DNA of 23,599 nucleotides from Rhizophlyctis rosea (Eukaryota > Chytridiomycota > Chytridiomycetes > Rhizophlyctidales > Rhizophlyctidaceae). The translations under genes were made by a program, and so were the position numbers. Under the pieces are notes generated by a model. The model had not been told where the DNA came from and ran no database searches. It was given only the letters and a program-made list of their open reading frames with translations. The DNA is taken from the NCBI GenBank assembly GCA_027596075.1, contig JADGJC010000480.1:1-23599 (forward strand). Direction: 5' to 3'. Numbering within the stretch: the first letter of the stretch is position 1; each line of letters opens with the position of its first letter. Below, piece after piece: positions 1 to 10,018 of the stretch.

Positions 1-1
1 C

Positions 2-306
2 CTCTTCGCCGAGAAGGACCTGGATGGATGGATGTCGGGATTGTATTCGGTGCTAAGGGATCAGTCGATGGATATATGGAAGTTGACGATAGGTGAGGAC
101 AGGCAGATGGATGGATGGATGGATGGAGGGTGAGGGAAAGGTGAAAGCGGGGCTGGAGAAGTGATGGTGGATCTGTTGTTGGACGCGCCAACCTGGCTTG
201 AAGGCGGTGGCGGTGCACTGATGACGTAACCACGGATCTCCTTTCAGGGTGCCAAGGACTCTGGAGAAATGTAGAAAAAATCAGAGGAATCAGAGATTTG
301 CCATAA
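2..306 (+). CDS. 3' end of a plus-strand gene entering from the left edge (last two exons)
   Basis: The sequence shows an open frame from base 2 to 92, then a GTGAGG donor at 93, a strong pyrimidine-rich acceptor (CTCCTTTCAG, ending at 247), and 19 more codons to a TAA at 304-306. The phase (1) matches across the 155-nt intron. The first exon reads like a folded domain: it starts LFAEKDLDGWMSGLYS and ends DIWKLTIG. An acidic-aromatic helix of this kind resembles the C-terminal helix of a PH-like domain, but that is only an impression and I do not assign a family. The intron contains TGGA tetranucleotide runs (107-130). The main doubt is whether the second exon is real; the 5' part of the gene lies outside the window. 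Confidence 0.4.
107..130. repeat. (ATGG)n microsatellite
   Basis: This is a run of about six TGGA/ATGG tetranucleotides, with a shorter run at 21-34. Read on the other strand the unit is CATC/TCCA, the same tetranucleotide that opens the repeats near 14657 and 19259. It falls inside the proposed intron of the left-edge gene. Confidence 0.85.
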
Positions 307-1343
307 TGGAGCAAGCACCGCAGCTTCCAGATTTCCATAAGTCGCTATAGAGTAATTCCGTATGCTTTTCGGCACGCATTCCCCATTTGAAAATGGAGGC
401 GTCATCACCCACCTAATCGATGCATCATCAGACACAGTGAATTGAAAAATGGGGCGCAAAAGTCATGTAATACTTAATACAAGAAGGCTGAGAGGGTGAT
501 GACATTTACATGAAGCCATTTAGCCCAAGACAAAGAAGGACCATACAACTATACAATGACGAGCAATCATCACTCTCTAGTGGATGATTGCATGTTGGAG
601 TACATTCCAAGCGTCCCCTCTTTCCCTAGCGTTTCGAAGGACGTAGAAAACACATGAGCTAGTCGAAAGCTTTGGTTATGAATGAGGGATTTGACACACA
701 TTGCTCTGTCCGCTGTAATACAGTTCCATGTTAATGTGGCAACTGTTGCATTCAAAGTGGTTTAGAGGAGGCACATTGTGTTTCAGCTCTGTTGACACAT
801 GTTCGAGGGACAAGATCTGCCCGAGCAAGTGAGTGTTTTGGGAAACGGTCTCTTCGGTTTATTTTTGCGATTTCCTTTGCTGGTTCGTCATATGATCGGC
901 TAGTTTCACATGACTTATACTATGTACATCGCACGGCTGTGATGCTACGTTCATTGTGAAACACCCATTGGTGATATGAGTTTCGAGGGGCAACGCTCAA
1001 CATTCACAATACGGAGCCACACAAGGTGGGCGATATTGTTCAGCCAAGCTATAGTCACAAAGCTTCACGGCGCTTGGTTCTTTTTATCGTAAAAGCATAA
1101 CGTTCATGTCAACACCATAGCTTACGATGCGGTCACCAAAAATCATACTGGCCAATTGTGCAGAAAGACTATTATGACGGTGCTACCATTACAACTATCT
1201 ATATTACCAATTTGCCGTGAACTACTAGTGACGTTGAGGTATTTTACAAACATTACATATATCATTTTCATATCATCCATTATCAATCCGTCCATTAATT
1301 TGGAGCCCAACGAACATCCCCACTCACTCCACATACAGCCTCC
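307..1343. other. Stretch without a supportable gene
   Basis: This is intergenic sequence between the left-edge plus-strand gene and the 3' end of the minus-strand membrane-protein gene, so it should hold both 3' ends. The open frames are short, overlap on both strands and show no family motif or splice-linked continuation. I see no RNA gene or mobile element. Confidence 0.5.
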
Positions 1344-2277
1344 TCACGCAATCTTACCCCCCTTCCCAACCCACGAACTAATAACCATATTCAACACCAA
1401 ACTAATGGGACTCAAAATTGCAATCACATTATTGATCCTCTGCGCCTTCACGGAAAAGCTCGCCGGACTGTTGGTGTTGCGGTCGCCTTGTTTGGGCGTC
1501 ATGGCAAACAGGTAACAGGAGAGGACGATGGCGAGGGCGGAGGCTAGGAAGGCCAGGATGGAGATCGTGATGATGAATGGATCTTTTGTGCCGCCGGGGG
1601 AGAAGGCTGCGATGAGGATGCCGATGTAGAGGGAGAGGTTGCTGAAGTGAATGGAGGATTAGGTGGTGCCGCAAGGAGTGGACTATGATAAAAAATACTT
1701 ACGAGGTGCTGATGACTCCGTTGGTGGCAGACTTGATGGAACTGTATGCGTTCGCCTGTGATGTAGTGCGGAGATTTAGAATCAGATTGCATTGCAATTC
1801 ACGGCAAAATTAGATAGACCATATTGCGCGTACCTCATTCGCCGGAATGAACTGACTTAGATCCTCAAGCACTTGCGTAACCTTTGCCTTCTTGCCTCCC
1901 ATCTCAATATCATCCGCATGTTGAGCTGCGGCTCCAACCTGCGGTGCAGGTTGGCCATTCAGAACGGACGCGGCGGCGGTAGCAAGGTCACCCAGATGAG
2001 CCGCCGTGTCCGATTTTTGTTTACCGTCGGTCGGTGGGGCATTTGCGGCCGATGCGGCGGCATTGGCGAGCTCCCCTAGGAGAGCGGACGCTTCATTAGT
2101 CTGGGATAGATTTGGTCGCTGTGAGGGTTGGGGCGTGGAAGGAGGGGTGAGAGCTCCAGCCGGTGCAGCGTTTGTGGTGCTCAAAAGAGGTGCGTTCTCG
2201 TTCTGCTGTGGGTTCGCAAGTTGGGAAGTGGGTTGAGGGGGGGTCGCCGGAGCTGCAGTTGGAGGGACGTTCGACAT
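1344..2277 (-). CDS. Predicted membrane protein with Pro/Ala-rich N-terminus, 264 aa, three exons
   Basis: Exons are 1834-2277, 1703-1755 and 1344-1641 on the minus strand; introns of 78 and 61 nt have GTACGC and GTAAGT donors and TCACAG and TTCAG acceptors. All phases agree and the frame ends at TGA 1344-1346. Start ATG 2275-2277 opens MSNVPPTAAPATPPQP. Residues 1-60 are Pro/Ala/Gln-rich. An imperfect repeat of the pattern LGxLAxAAAS occurs near residues 67-80 and 95-107. A hydrophobic region follows: a short segment near 167-180, a clear helix near 187-212, and another near 236-256, separated by a polar loop (TPKQGDRNTNSP). The tail is short and basic. This suggests a small multi-pass protein with a disordered cytosolic N-terminus. 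I do not recognise the family. The gene stands alone. Confidence 0.75.
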
Positions 2278-3764
2278 ATTTTAGGTAAAGTATGTATATA
2301 ATAACTAAGTGCGGTATGAGGTCGTTCACAAAGATATGAGAAACGCCAGGTCAGCAAGATTAATTGGAGGACTAAGGCTGCAAAATGAAGTTAGAAACCA
2401 GAACAAGGGCGCCTTTTTACGAAATGGACCAACTTTGTAGCCATTGTTGTAAACGGCGTTCGACATTGAAGAACGCGAACGTTCGAAATTGCAGAACGTG
2501 CAACGTCATATCAGTGATTCGATCAGCGCGTTTTTCCCTTTCAACAGTTCAACCTTTCATTTACTTTCGTTTGTCATGCTGTTTCTGCAATGAAGATGAG
2601 ATTCTGAGGTTGATATTGCGATCTTACTAAGTCATCACTTTGGTGATCATACATGAGCACAAGGATCCCAACGATGGGTCCAAAAGATGCCACGCCCCGC
2701 TCCGCCCAAGTGATCGGCGGGCCCGCGCAAAAAGACTCAAAAAGGAAACGGGACCGAGAAGAGATTCAGTAAGAATCAGAGCTCGGATGAGGGACGTCAT
2801 GATTCACTCGCCGCAGCATGTTGTCATTGAACAAAAAGTAGGCATGAACATGAATGACAGACTGCCACCCTTCTAGTATTTGATTGGAATGAGGGGGACC
2901 TCCCTCCAGCAGCACCGCATACACGCTCGACTGTCCTGTCAATGACAATCATGTAACAGCTTCTCATGTCGCCCTCCACAAATCGAAAAGAAAACAAGAC
3001 CTATCATGGCTCATAAGCGCGTACCTCTAAGTCGCTAGTGACCAAGAAACCAATGTCCGGTATCTCTTCACAAGCATAACAATTCAACTAATCCGCAAAC
3101 AAGCATGTGTCGCCGGTTGCTCCCCATGTCAGTTTGGAAGATAAGGACCTCTGCTCGCTCAAAGTCAAGTCGAAGCTCTAGCACAGTCAACATGGACAGC
3201 ATCAGGTGGCCAACATGGACCTGGCCTCGTGTTGCCGCCAACAACGTCGACAAGAGAATGGATTCCAAAGCCTTTGATTTCCCGCAAACAAAAAATTACG
3301 CTCCCAGTTCATACGGGTATTGTGCTGAACATTGACCGTTTTACTTGCACTTGTGTTCCTGTAGATCTCAATGAGACATCAACAACATTCAACTCATTGT
3401 ACAATAACGTACAGACGATGTTTGACATCAAGCTGGAACTTTTGGAAGACACTTTAAGGGGGAAAAAGAAGGTACAATCAACCGGAAGTGTATCTTAAGT
3501 GCACGAGTTCGCTTTCACGTCGAGATGCACCTTCCGGCCGTCATCGTCCGCTGTACCATCCTCTCGCTGTCCCTTCCCTACCATCCCTTAATCCATTCCC
3601 ACCCCCCGGCTCTCCACCAACACGCAAACACGCAACAAGACTATGAAAGACCCTCTTATCTCGCCGCAAATGGTGGAGCTTGACGAGTTAACTTTGAAAA
3701 TTTAGATTTCGCCAACGAAGTGAACAAGGGTTTTGGATACTATAAATGAATAACTCGTGGCAGA
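2278..3764. other. Stretch without a supportable gene
   Basis: The right-hand part of this stretch includes the upstream region of the membrane-protein gene. Bases 2455-2512 carry several GAACG/AACGTTCG elements in alternating orientation, which could be transcription-factor sites, but I cannot name one. Bases 3530-3642 are CT-rich and lead to an ATG at 3643 with a 20-codon frame, which looks like a 5' leader; I could not extend it by splicing. No protein family was recognised on either strand. Confidence 0.4.
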
Positions 3765-4131
3765 TCAAGCAGCTAACTCAGCAACTTCTACTGATACATC
3801 AGTTGCTGTAATACAGGCCCAAAGTCTCAGCATCATCTCGCAGGGATGACACCCGAGCTTCAGATGGCTATTCATCAGCAATCCCATCATTTTTTCACCA
3901 CCAGCAACCCGCCCCAGCCTTCTCATCCCCATCATCTTCGAAGGCTTAAACGAAAAGAAAATAAAAAAAAACAAAGAGAAAGGAAGTGCTGGGCAGTTGT
4001 GGATGGCCTTGAATCGCCATGGACAGATTCCTTACATTGAACACAATGATTTCCATCACCTCCAAGATGAATGCAATGGCGCAGGCGCTGCATAACGCAT
4101 ACAAAAGGAAGGATACCGTAGTACCACACAT
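3765..4131 (-). CDS. Possible small spliced membrane protein, 91 aa
   Basis: A two-exon model on the minus strand: ATG at 4129-4131, exon 1 4036-4131, intron 3945-4035, exon 2 3765-3944, stop TGA 3765-3767. The donor is GTAAGG. The acceptor TTTAAG is preceded by a long pyrimidine tract (the complement of the A/G-rich stretch 3951-3985), a convincing 3' splice signal. Phase 0 is kept. Exon 1 encodes a single strong hydrophobic helix (SFLLYALCSACAIAFILEV) right after the start, like a signal anchor; exon 2 is Met-rich and basic, then polar. No family is recognised. The opposite strand has an ATG-started 64-codon frame (3846-4040) over the same bases, so the strand itself is uncertain. Confidence 0.3.
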
Positions 4132-5177
4132 TTGAATCTACTTCACATCTAAACTTTTGAGGCACAATGAATATACAAAAGACAGATCTCAGCAGATCAC
4201 CCTTTCCTTCTTCGTGGGTACTGTTCTCTCTTTTTCACTTTTGATCATTCGCGTTTTGGCAAATACCATTACGCCTAAAAGAGAAGAGACCAGGACCCTC
4301 CTCCGGGATTGGTACGTCAATGCGCTTTCTGCACCCTGTATTCACTGTATCCCAATCCCATTATTCGTAACCATCTTCATTGACGAAATCAACTCGTTGG
4401 CAGTTGAGACGGGTTCCAACTGTTCCAGTACACACAAAAAAGAATCGATCAACCTGCAGAACATAATGGTTCATTCGTGACATGGCAGCCGTGTTCAAAG
4501 TGAATGCACGGAAGGATTGTCTGGCCTCTTGCTATCATTCCGCGTCACACACCTTATACGTTTTACGGTGTCTGAATGCGCCCAATCCATGTACCCCTGT
4601 AGAGGAAAAAAGGAGTTGAACATCTGAATGGAGGCAAATGCACTCGCACATGGTATGAAGCGATTCATTGCAAGTACATTGATGTGGGTTGCTCAAGTCG
4701 TCCTTTTGGTATTGTTGCGAAGATTGACCGAGAATCGGCATTTGGTTATGTATGTTGACCCAAAAGGTTTTCATATCAAACTCATCACCCCTGCCCCCCC
4801 CGCCTGAAGGTATGTAATCAAAGAAAAAGGGAACTAGACACCTGCCACCTTGTACTGTTCGCACGGCAACCTTCCCAGCAGCTGTGGAATATGACATGCA
4901 CCGGGTGCCGATTCTGCAGGAGTCAAACCCCAAGTTAAAGGAAAGGAAGAAACCCAGAAAAGAAAGAAGAACCATTTGAAGAAATAAATCGTGCTGCTAC
5001 AACCGTTGCAGCTTGCAACAGACACCTTTGAAAATATGTGCAAATGGTGTATAATGAATCATTTTGATGTGGTATGCAGAGCTTCGGTGCGCTCTTGACC
5101 TTGCTCTGCAACGCTAAGAAAGTTCCAGCAGCTGCATTCTTCAGAAACATCGAATACTCGATGCATTCACATTTTGA
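4132..5177. other. Stretch without a supportable gene
   Basis: This is the 3' flank of the TCAB1 gene on the right. A 107-codon hydrophobic open frame on the plus strand (4157-4480) has no ATG near its start and no clear upstream exon. A minus-strand frame (4535-4975) includes low-complexity Gly runs. Neither carries a motif I know. A C-run lies at 4793-4801. Confidence 0.4.
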
Positions 5178-7260
5178 CTATTTGAACTGATCATTCCTAC
5201 TCACCCCCATCAACCTCCATCCCACGTCCCCACCCTCACCCTCAATACCAACCCTCCAAATCTTTACCCAACTCTCCACAACAACCTCCACCCCATCAAC
5301 ATCAACCATCACACATTCCACCTCCCCACCCACCCCCTCCCGGCTCTCCAACTTCTCCCCCTTAACGCACTTCCGCCTCTGTCCCGAGCATGTCGCGATG
5401 TAAGGATAGTACGGGTGGAATTGAGCGGAGGAGATGGTGTCTACGACGGGTGTTGTGAGATGGATATTTGCAATGCGACGGGGAAATACAGATGCCTAAT
5501 CGTACCTTTATGTCCCTCCCACCTCCTCACAACCCTATCCTCTCCCTCCGCCGTCTGTTCTCTCACGTCATGCACAGTCACATATCCGTCCTATTGCATG
5601 AGAATTGATACTTATCAATATACTACATCCCCCCGTCAAAACTATAAGAATAACATACCGTATCCCCAGAAACCAACCACCTCCCCCCACTCTCAACATC
5701 AAACGCCAACCTCTGGTTCGTATCCCCCTTCCTCTCAACCTCAAACAACACCTCTCCCGTATTCCGAATATCCCAGGACTGGATCGCGTTGCTTCGTCGG
5801 GAGGCTGTGTAGAGGTATTTTCCGTCGGAGGAAAATTGCGTCTGCAAAGGCAATGCTGATGAGACCCTTGGGGTAATATTGAAAGTAGCGATAGAGACGT
5901 CACGTACCTGCGTCACACCACCACCCGGAACCCCAAAGCAATACAACATTTCGTCATTTCTCTCATCGTATAACCCGACGGTCTTGCCGTAGGATCCGAC
6001 CGCGTACATGCCGGAGTGGTCCGGGTTGAAGGTTATGCTCGTTAGTAGGCCTGTCGGTCATATAATTCAGTATCGAGTTCTCGTCTCGGACTGAAGACAT
6101 CTGCGTTTCTTCGTATCTTACTGGAAACGAAAGGGCCTACCTTTTTGTCCCTCCTTCGACCGACGATTTGGGCTAGTCGGTCGGCGTGTCGCAGCATGGC
6201 CTGGACGGGAGGTGTCGAAGATTTGAACTAATGAGTTGAAAGTGCCGTAAATTCTAAATAGGTTGAGTTTAATCATTAGCCCGACGCTCATGGGAACCCG
6301 GATGCACGCAGTCAGACATACTTAGATCCATCTAAATTGAAGGAAACGGATAGAGGAGCCAAAATCTGATCTAGGTGGTCGAATGCTGGGTAACAGCATC
6401 GCATCTACACATGAAGGTTTAGCAAATCTGGTAGGATGAAGGCATCAAGATCTGCCAATTAAGTCCACCTGTCCGGTATATGCATCCCACATCCGAACTG
6501 GATGGTCTCGAATCGTCGTCAAAAAGCAGCATGTCGTAGGATCTGCAAGTTTTGACGGACTGTATCAGTCCATTTGTATACATACTCCCCTCCGCAGCAA
6601 TTTTAGCCCCATTTCCCCTGGACTCACCGGCGCACCTGCCGATGACATCAACGGAAACCATGCAAAATCGTAGATTGGTTCGCCTTCGGGAATTGTAAGG
6701 ACCGGGGAGAATGTTGCTTCTGCGGTGCATTGTGTTATTATGTCTGTTTCATTTTTCCAACTTGTAAGAAGCCTCACCTGCAGCGTCAAGGTGAGGAACT
6801 TCAAATATCCGCAGCGTGTCGTCGTTGCTACTTGTCAGCAAGCATGTGCCATCTGGACTCCTATTGATTGAAGGTATGACGCGCGTATGAGCGACTTGAG
6901 AAGATGAAATATTCGTCGAGGCTGCACGTACCATTCACAACCCTTGAAGAAGTTTACTTCTTCCAGCTCTTTGCTCCCCGTTCTCGCGCTTATTGAGGGT
7001 TTGAAAAGCGATACGGGATCACAGAAAGCATCTTTGGTACTGCGGAAAGCGGCTGGCGGGTAGGTAAAGGAGTATGGGACTGTGTAGGTTGGTTGCGTGG
7101 GAAAGTCGGGGGCGCCCGAGTCAAAAGGGGTAAGATCTTGGTTATCGGGCACCTCGCCCTCTTCCATTTCCGGTGAGTCGTCTTCTGTGTGCGCTGGAGC
7201 ACTTTCGTGGACGAAGTCTGTTGTGTCCATTAGTCCGGTAGCAGGGTTTAGATCGGTCAT
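5178..7260 (-). CDS. WRAP53: Telomerase Cajal body protein 1 (TCAB1/WRAP53) homologue, WD40 protein, 479 aa
   Basis: Ten exons (minus strand): 6932-7260, 6778-6860, 6636-6719, 6469-6542, 6322-6404, 6141-6253, 5908-6050, 5659-5841, 5506-5590, 5178-5440. Every intron (58-93 nt) is GT-AG and phases agree throughout, giving 1440 nt. Diagnostic family blocks are visible in order: FFKGCEWSPDGTCLLTSS, IYDFAWFPLMSSA, RDHPVRMWDAYTGQ, a HLD block, MYAVGSYGKTVGLYD, TNQRLAFDVESGGRWLVSG, and a C-terminal SSAQFHPYYPYIATCSGQ. The first 100 residues are acidic and probably disordered. In animals this protein binds CAB-box RNAs and delivers telomerase RNA and scaRNPs to Cajal bodies; the role here is inferred. 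I chose ATG 7260 because the acidic leader starts there; in-frame ATGs at 7380 and 7374 are alternatives. The upstream region overlaps repeat R1. Confidence 0.92.
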
Positions 7261-7439
7261 CGTGTTTTTTGCAGAATGGAGTTGGGCAGAGTGAGGCCAA
7301 AAATAGGAGGATCTTGAGACTGAAGTGAGGCCTGGTGGGATCCAGCCACAATTTAGGATCGATCCAAAATCCATGCGCATGTCAAGCTGTCAAGCGACCA
7401 GGATGACGCGTTGTCGTCCTGTTCCTTTGTCCTCTTTCC

Positions 7440-8275
7440 ACCATCTCCATCCCACTCGCAGGCATCCATCTATCCATCCGTCGACTAGGTAGACCACCCT
7501 CAACCACCACGAATAGTCATCCATTAAGATACCCACATCACTTTCCATATCCCATGCTCCGCCCACGTGTCGTGTCACCAACAACTTCAAAAAGGTCTCC
7601 GGCACGTTCAGATACCTCCAAATGGCTTGCCCTATCGCCCCTCCTCCGCGTTTGCACCAGGGAGGACACATGTGAAGCCCTGCGTCACCACTCCCTCTCT
7701 GACGCCACGCGGAGGAGCGGTATCTTAGGCACCACTCCTACAAAGAAGCACGCTCCCAATTACAACACGAAGCCGTCAAGAGTCACTTATGACCACTCAA
7801 GACCGTTCTTTCCTTCCCCCGCCAGTAGACGCGAAAGGTCGTGGGTCCCCCACTTCCGCAAGACCTACCGAATCTCACGGAACACCACCATGGACTCCTT
7901 TTTGGAGCAAACCGTTGGATCAGATAACAGATACCAGCCCGCATGGTGACCCCCGCCTGAGGGGCGTGTCTCCCCTGGCAGAGACGGTGGAGGCCCCTTT
8001 CCGTTTCTCCCCTCACAGATACGAAAGTGGGATCCCTTTACTCACCACCCTATCCGCCCTGAGGAGCCCAAACCTCGTCCACCGTTTTCGGGGACACACA
8101 GCCAGTAACGATACTTGTGCTGCGACCAGGGGGAAATCAGGGTTAGGGCGATGGGCACCTCTTGATTTCAGAGCCCACATTCTTAGGTTTCGCCGTTTCA
8201 ACGAGTTTTAGCGAACGATGAAGATTTGAGGATGACATTGTGGAGCGATGCACGTCTACCGCACTCGAACGACGA
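7440..8275. repeat. Repeat R1, most diverged copy, between the TCAB1 start and gene A
   Basis: By eye this stretch aligns with R2 and R3 in the same orientation. It starts with CATCC tetranucleotides (7460-7480). It contains two copies of an internal unit, near 7788-7850 and 7985-8035, with the form GACCgTTCtTTCC, a C-run, then CAGTAGAcgCGAAAG. The segment 8080-8130 matches the R3 segment near 19745-19790 (TTTT, GxGxxCACAC, GTGCTG, GCGAC). It ends in the 21-base box at 8244-8264, identical to the one in R3. Similarity outside these blocks is low. It lies 3' of gene A and 5' of TCAB1, so it may also hold the TCAB1 promoter. Confidence 0.5.
8244..8264 (+). repeat. Conserved 21-base box (copy in R1)
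   Basis: The box begins GAGCGATGCACG and ends CTACCGCA. It is identical over 21 bases to the box at 19948-19968. Diverged copies sit at 15296-15316 and 15335-15355 (19 of 21 matches each). It lies about 200 bases downstream of the gene A stop. Function is unknown. Confidence 0.8.
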
Positions 8276-8461
8276 AGCACAGGGACGAACATATATTCAT
8301 TTCCATCAACATCTGTCCGAACATCAGGAGAGGGCCTTGCTTCTGTGACATTCAATCATTTGATATTACGTCTTTCTTCACACCGTTATTTACACACTAG
8401 TTCTTCCCTCTGCATATGTACATTCATGCTCCTCCGCCCTTATGCCTGCTCATCAACCCAT

Positions 8462-9351
8462 TCATTTAAAGAACCGACGGAACGAGTACAGGGTGTGGAA
8501 GTGGTCGATGCTGATGAGACCGTTCAGAAGGATGGGGAGGAAGTTCGGGTAGAGGCCGAGGATGATGCGGAGGATCTTGTTGAACTTGACGTCGTGAGTT
8601 TGGGTCTGTGCGGTGTCGATGAGGGAAACTGCGGCTGATTGTTAAACATTTCATATTCTTGGACTTACTTGAACGTTCGTCTTCAACTAAGTCCTCGTGC
8701 GCTCCGTTCAGAGCATGTTTTTCTCGTTGCTCAAGATGCGTCCGGAAGTGCCAAAGTGCTAATGCCAACTCGATGACTCCCGACCCCCACTGCACTCCCT
8801 GAATCCCGGGCCCAACCACCAACTCCCCTAGAATGGGCACCACCGCATTCGCTCCCCTCATTAGACTCTTCCAGCTGTACATCCCCCCCTTTCCACACGG
8901 CACGCGCGTGACGCGAATTTTCGCCTCCATTCGGATGTGAATGTCCTTTTCGGACTCCTTCGCAGTCTGCAACTCGCCGAACAAAGACCACAACGTCTCC
9001 AATCCTTCCCTCATCCTATCAACCGTAACCCTCTTCCCGTTCCTATCCCTCTCCTTCCTCTCGAATCCCAGAATCCCAAACATAGGCCGACCCCCTGGAC
9101 TCGTCACACCCCGCAACGCCGTCTTCCACTCCTCCTCCCGCCCCAACGCCCGAATGTACTCCTCCCCTTCCTCCCGCGCAACAGCCTCGTAAGCTTCCTC
9201 GCTGCCATATGCAGGGATCCCTGCTGTATTGCGGTATTGGGGCTCGAAGGGTGCAGCTGTACGGAGGGGAGGGATGGGGGAGGGAGTAGCGCGGGGTGGG
9301 AGGTTGGATGGGGATGGAAGGGGATGAGGGGATGGGGTGGTAGTGGGGAAC
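8462..9351 (-). CDS. Unrecognised family member A, 5' exon unresolved (at least 282 aa)
   Basis: Supported exons (minus strand) are 8669-9351 and 8462-8628, stop TGA 8462-8464. The protein has a Pro/Ser/Thr-rich start (PTTTPSPHPLPSPS), then the family core: IPAYGSEEAYEAVA, WKTALRGVTSPGG, GILGFER, SWKSLMRGANAVVPILGEL, and the C-terminal KILRIILGLYPNFLPILL. These blocks align with B and C. The last donor (GTAAGT, 8668) is strong, but the intron would be only 40 nt (34 with the alternative acceptor), shorter than all others here. A typical acceptor 23 nt further on would break the frame. Upstream, a GTAAGT donor at 9405 with an acceptor at 9352 gives the expected phase 2, but the preceding frame has no in-frame ATG (the nearest, at 9514, is out of frame). 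The gene may be damaged at its 5' end. Function unknown. Confidence 0.7.
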
Positions 9352-9406
9352 CTTGGAGCGGGTGTCACCCGGAACCCCTTCCACAGCACACATCGCAACA
9401 CTTACG

Positions 9407-10018
9407 GGTAACTTTGCTCGGGTTTACTAGTGGCTGTAAGGGAAACTTGTAGTTCTATGCAGGATGCGCTTGCGGAATCTTGAGTGTCAAAGAGGTCTGT
9501 TTCGTCTTCCCCATTTCGCCAAGTGCATTTCCGCTCCCACCCAACACCCAGAGGTGTGGCTTTGAATGATCTATCCAAATTTGGTTAAATGGACGCGACC
9601 TGCTGCGCAATGCGCAGATAAACCCAATACAGCAGCTCGCACAGGAGTGCAGAGAGGGACTTGCATCTTTCGAAACAAAAACTACTGATAAAATGACCAT
9701 TTGCCAAATTTCTCCATTGCACTGAACGTCATATTGATGGTATCAGAAAAGACTACCATGATGAATATATACAAAATTGAAAATCAGCTAATTAATGAGG
9801 ACCCAAATCACTTGCCGTTGCTGAATACTTGGAGGGTTTGGAGTGGTTGGTGGACAAGCCCCAACCGACACGAAAAACGGCACAAGCACCCAAAGATCAA
9901 TCTCAGTAAGTCCAGCCCCATCAGTACCACAAAATTCCCAAATCCCCTCTCTTCTAAGATTAATCACTCCATTATCAAAGAACTTTCTTCCTGACTTCGA
10001 CCCTCAGTCCGATCCAAT
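9407..10018. other. Intergenic stretch between gene A and the permease
   Basis: This contains the 5' region of gene A and the 3' flank of the permease. The frame phase-compatible with the 9405 donor is open from about 9588 to 9406 and acidic (NGEDETDLFDTQDS), so it may be a further exon of A whose upstream partner I could not find. An 81-codon frame (9455-9700, minus) shows no family motif. I see nothing else. Confidence 0.4.

Noticed and set aside
3846..4040. 64-codon ATG-started basic frame, plus strand
   Set aside because: It overlaps the minus-strand spliced candidate; its Lys-rich part is simply the complement of that intron's pyrimidine tract. It was not chosen, but not excluded.
4157..4480. 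107-codon hydrophobic frame, plus strand
   Set aside because: It has no ATG near the start, no phase-matching upstream exon, and a length common by chance in a window of this size.
4535..4975. 146-codon minus-strand frame containing the string MPILG
   Set aside because: It recalls the PILG block of the A/B/C family, but no neighbouring block fits; it also contains Gly low complexity and has no splice support.
8139..8148. AGGGTTAGGG, telomere-like
   Set aside because: There are fewer than two units and no array; one short match is expected by chance.
8937..9452. 171-codon open frame, plus strand
   Set aside because: It lies antisense to the Pro-rich and core coding sequence of gene A, whose frame matches two paralogues; the plus frame has no family counterpart.
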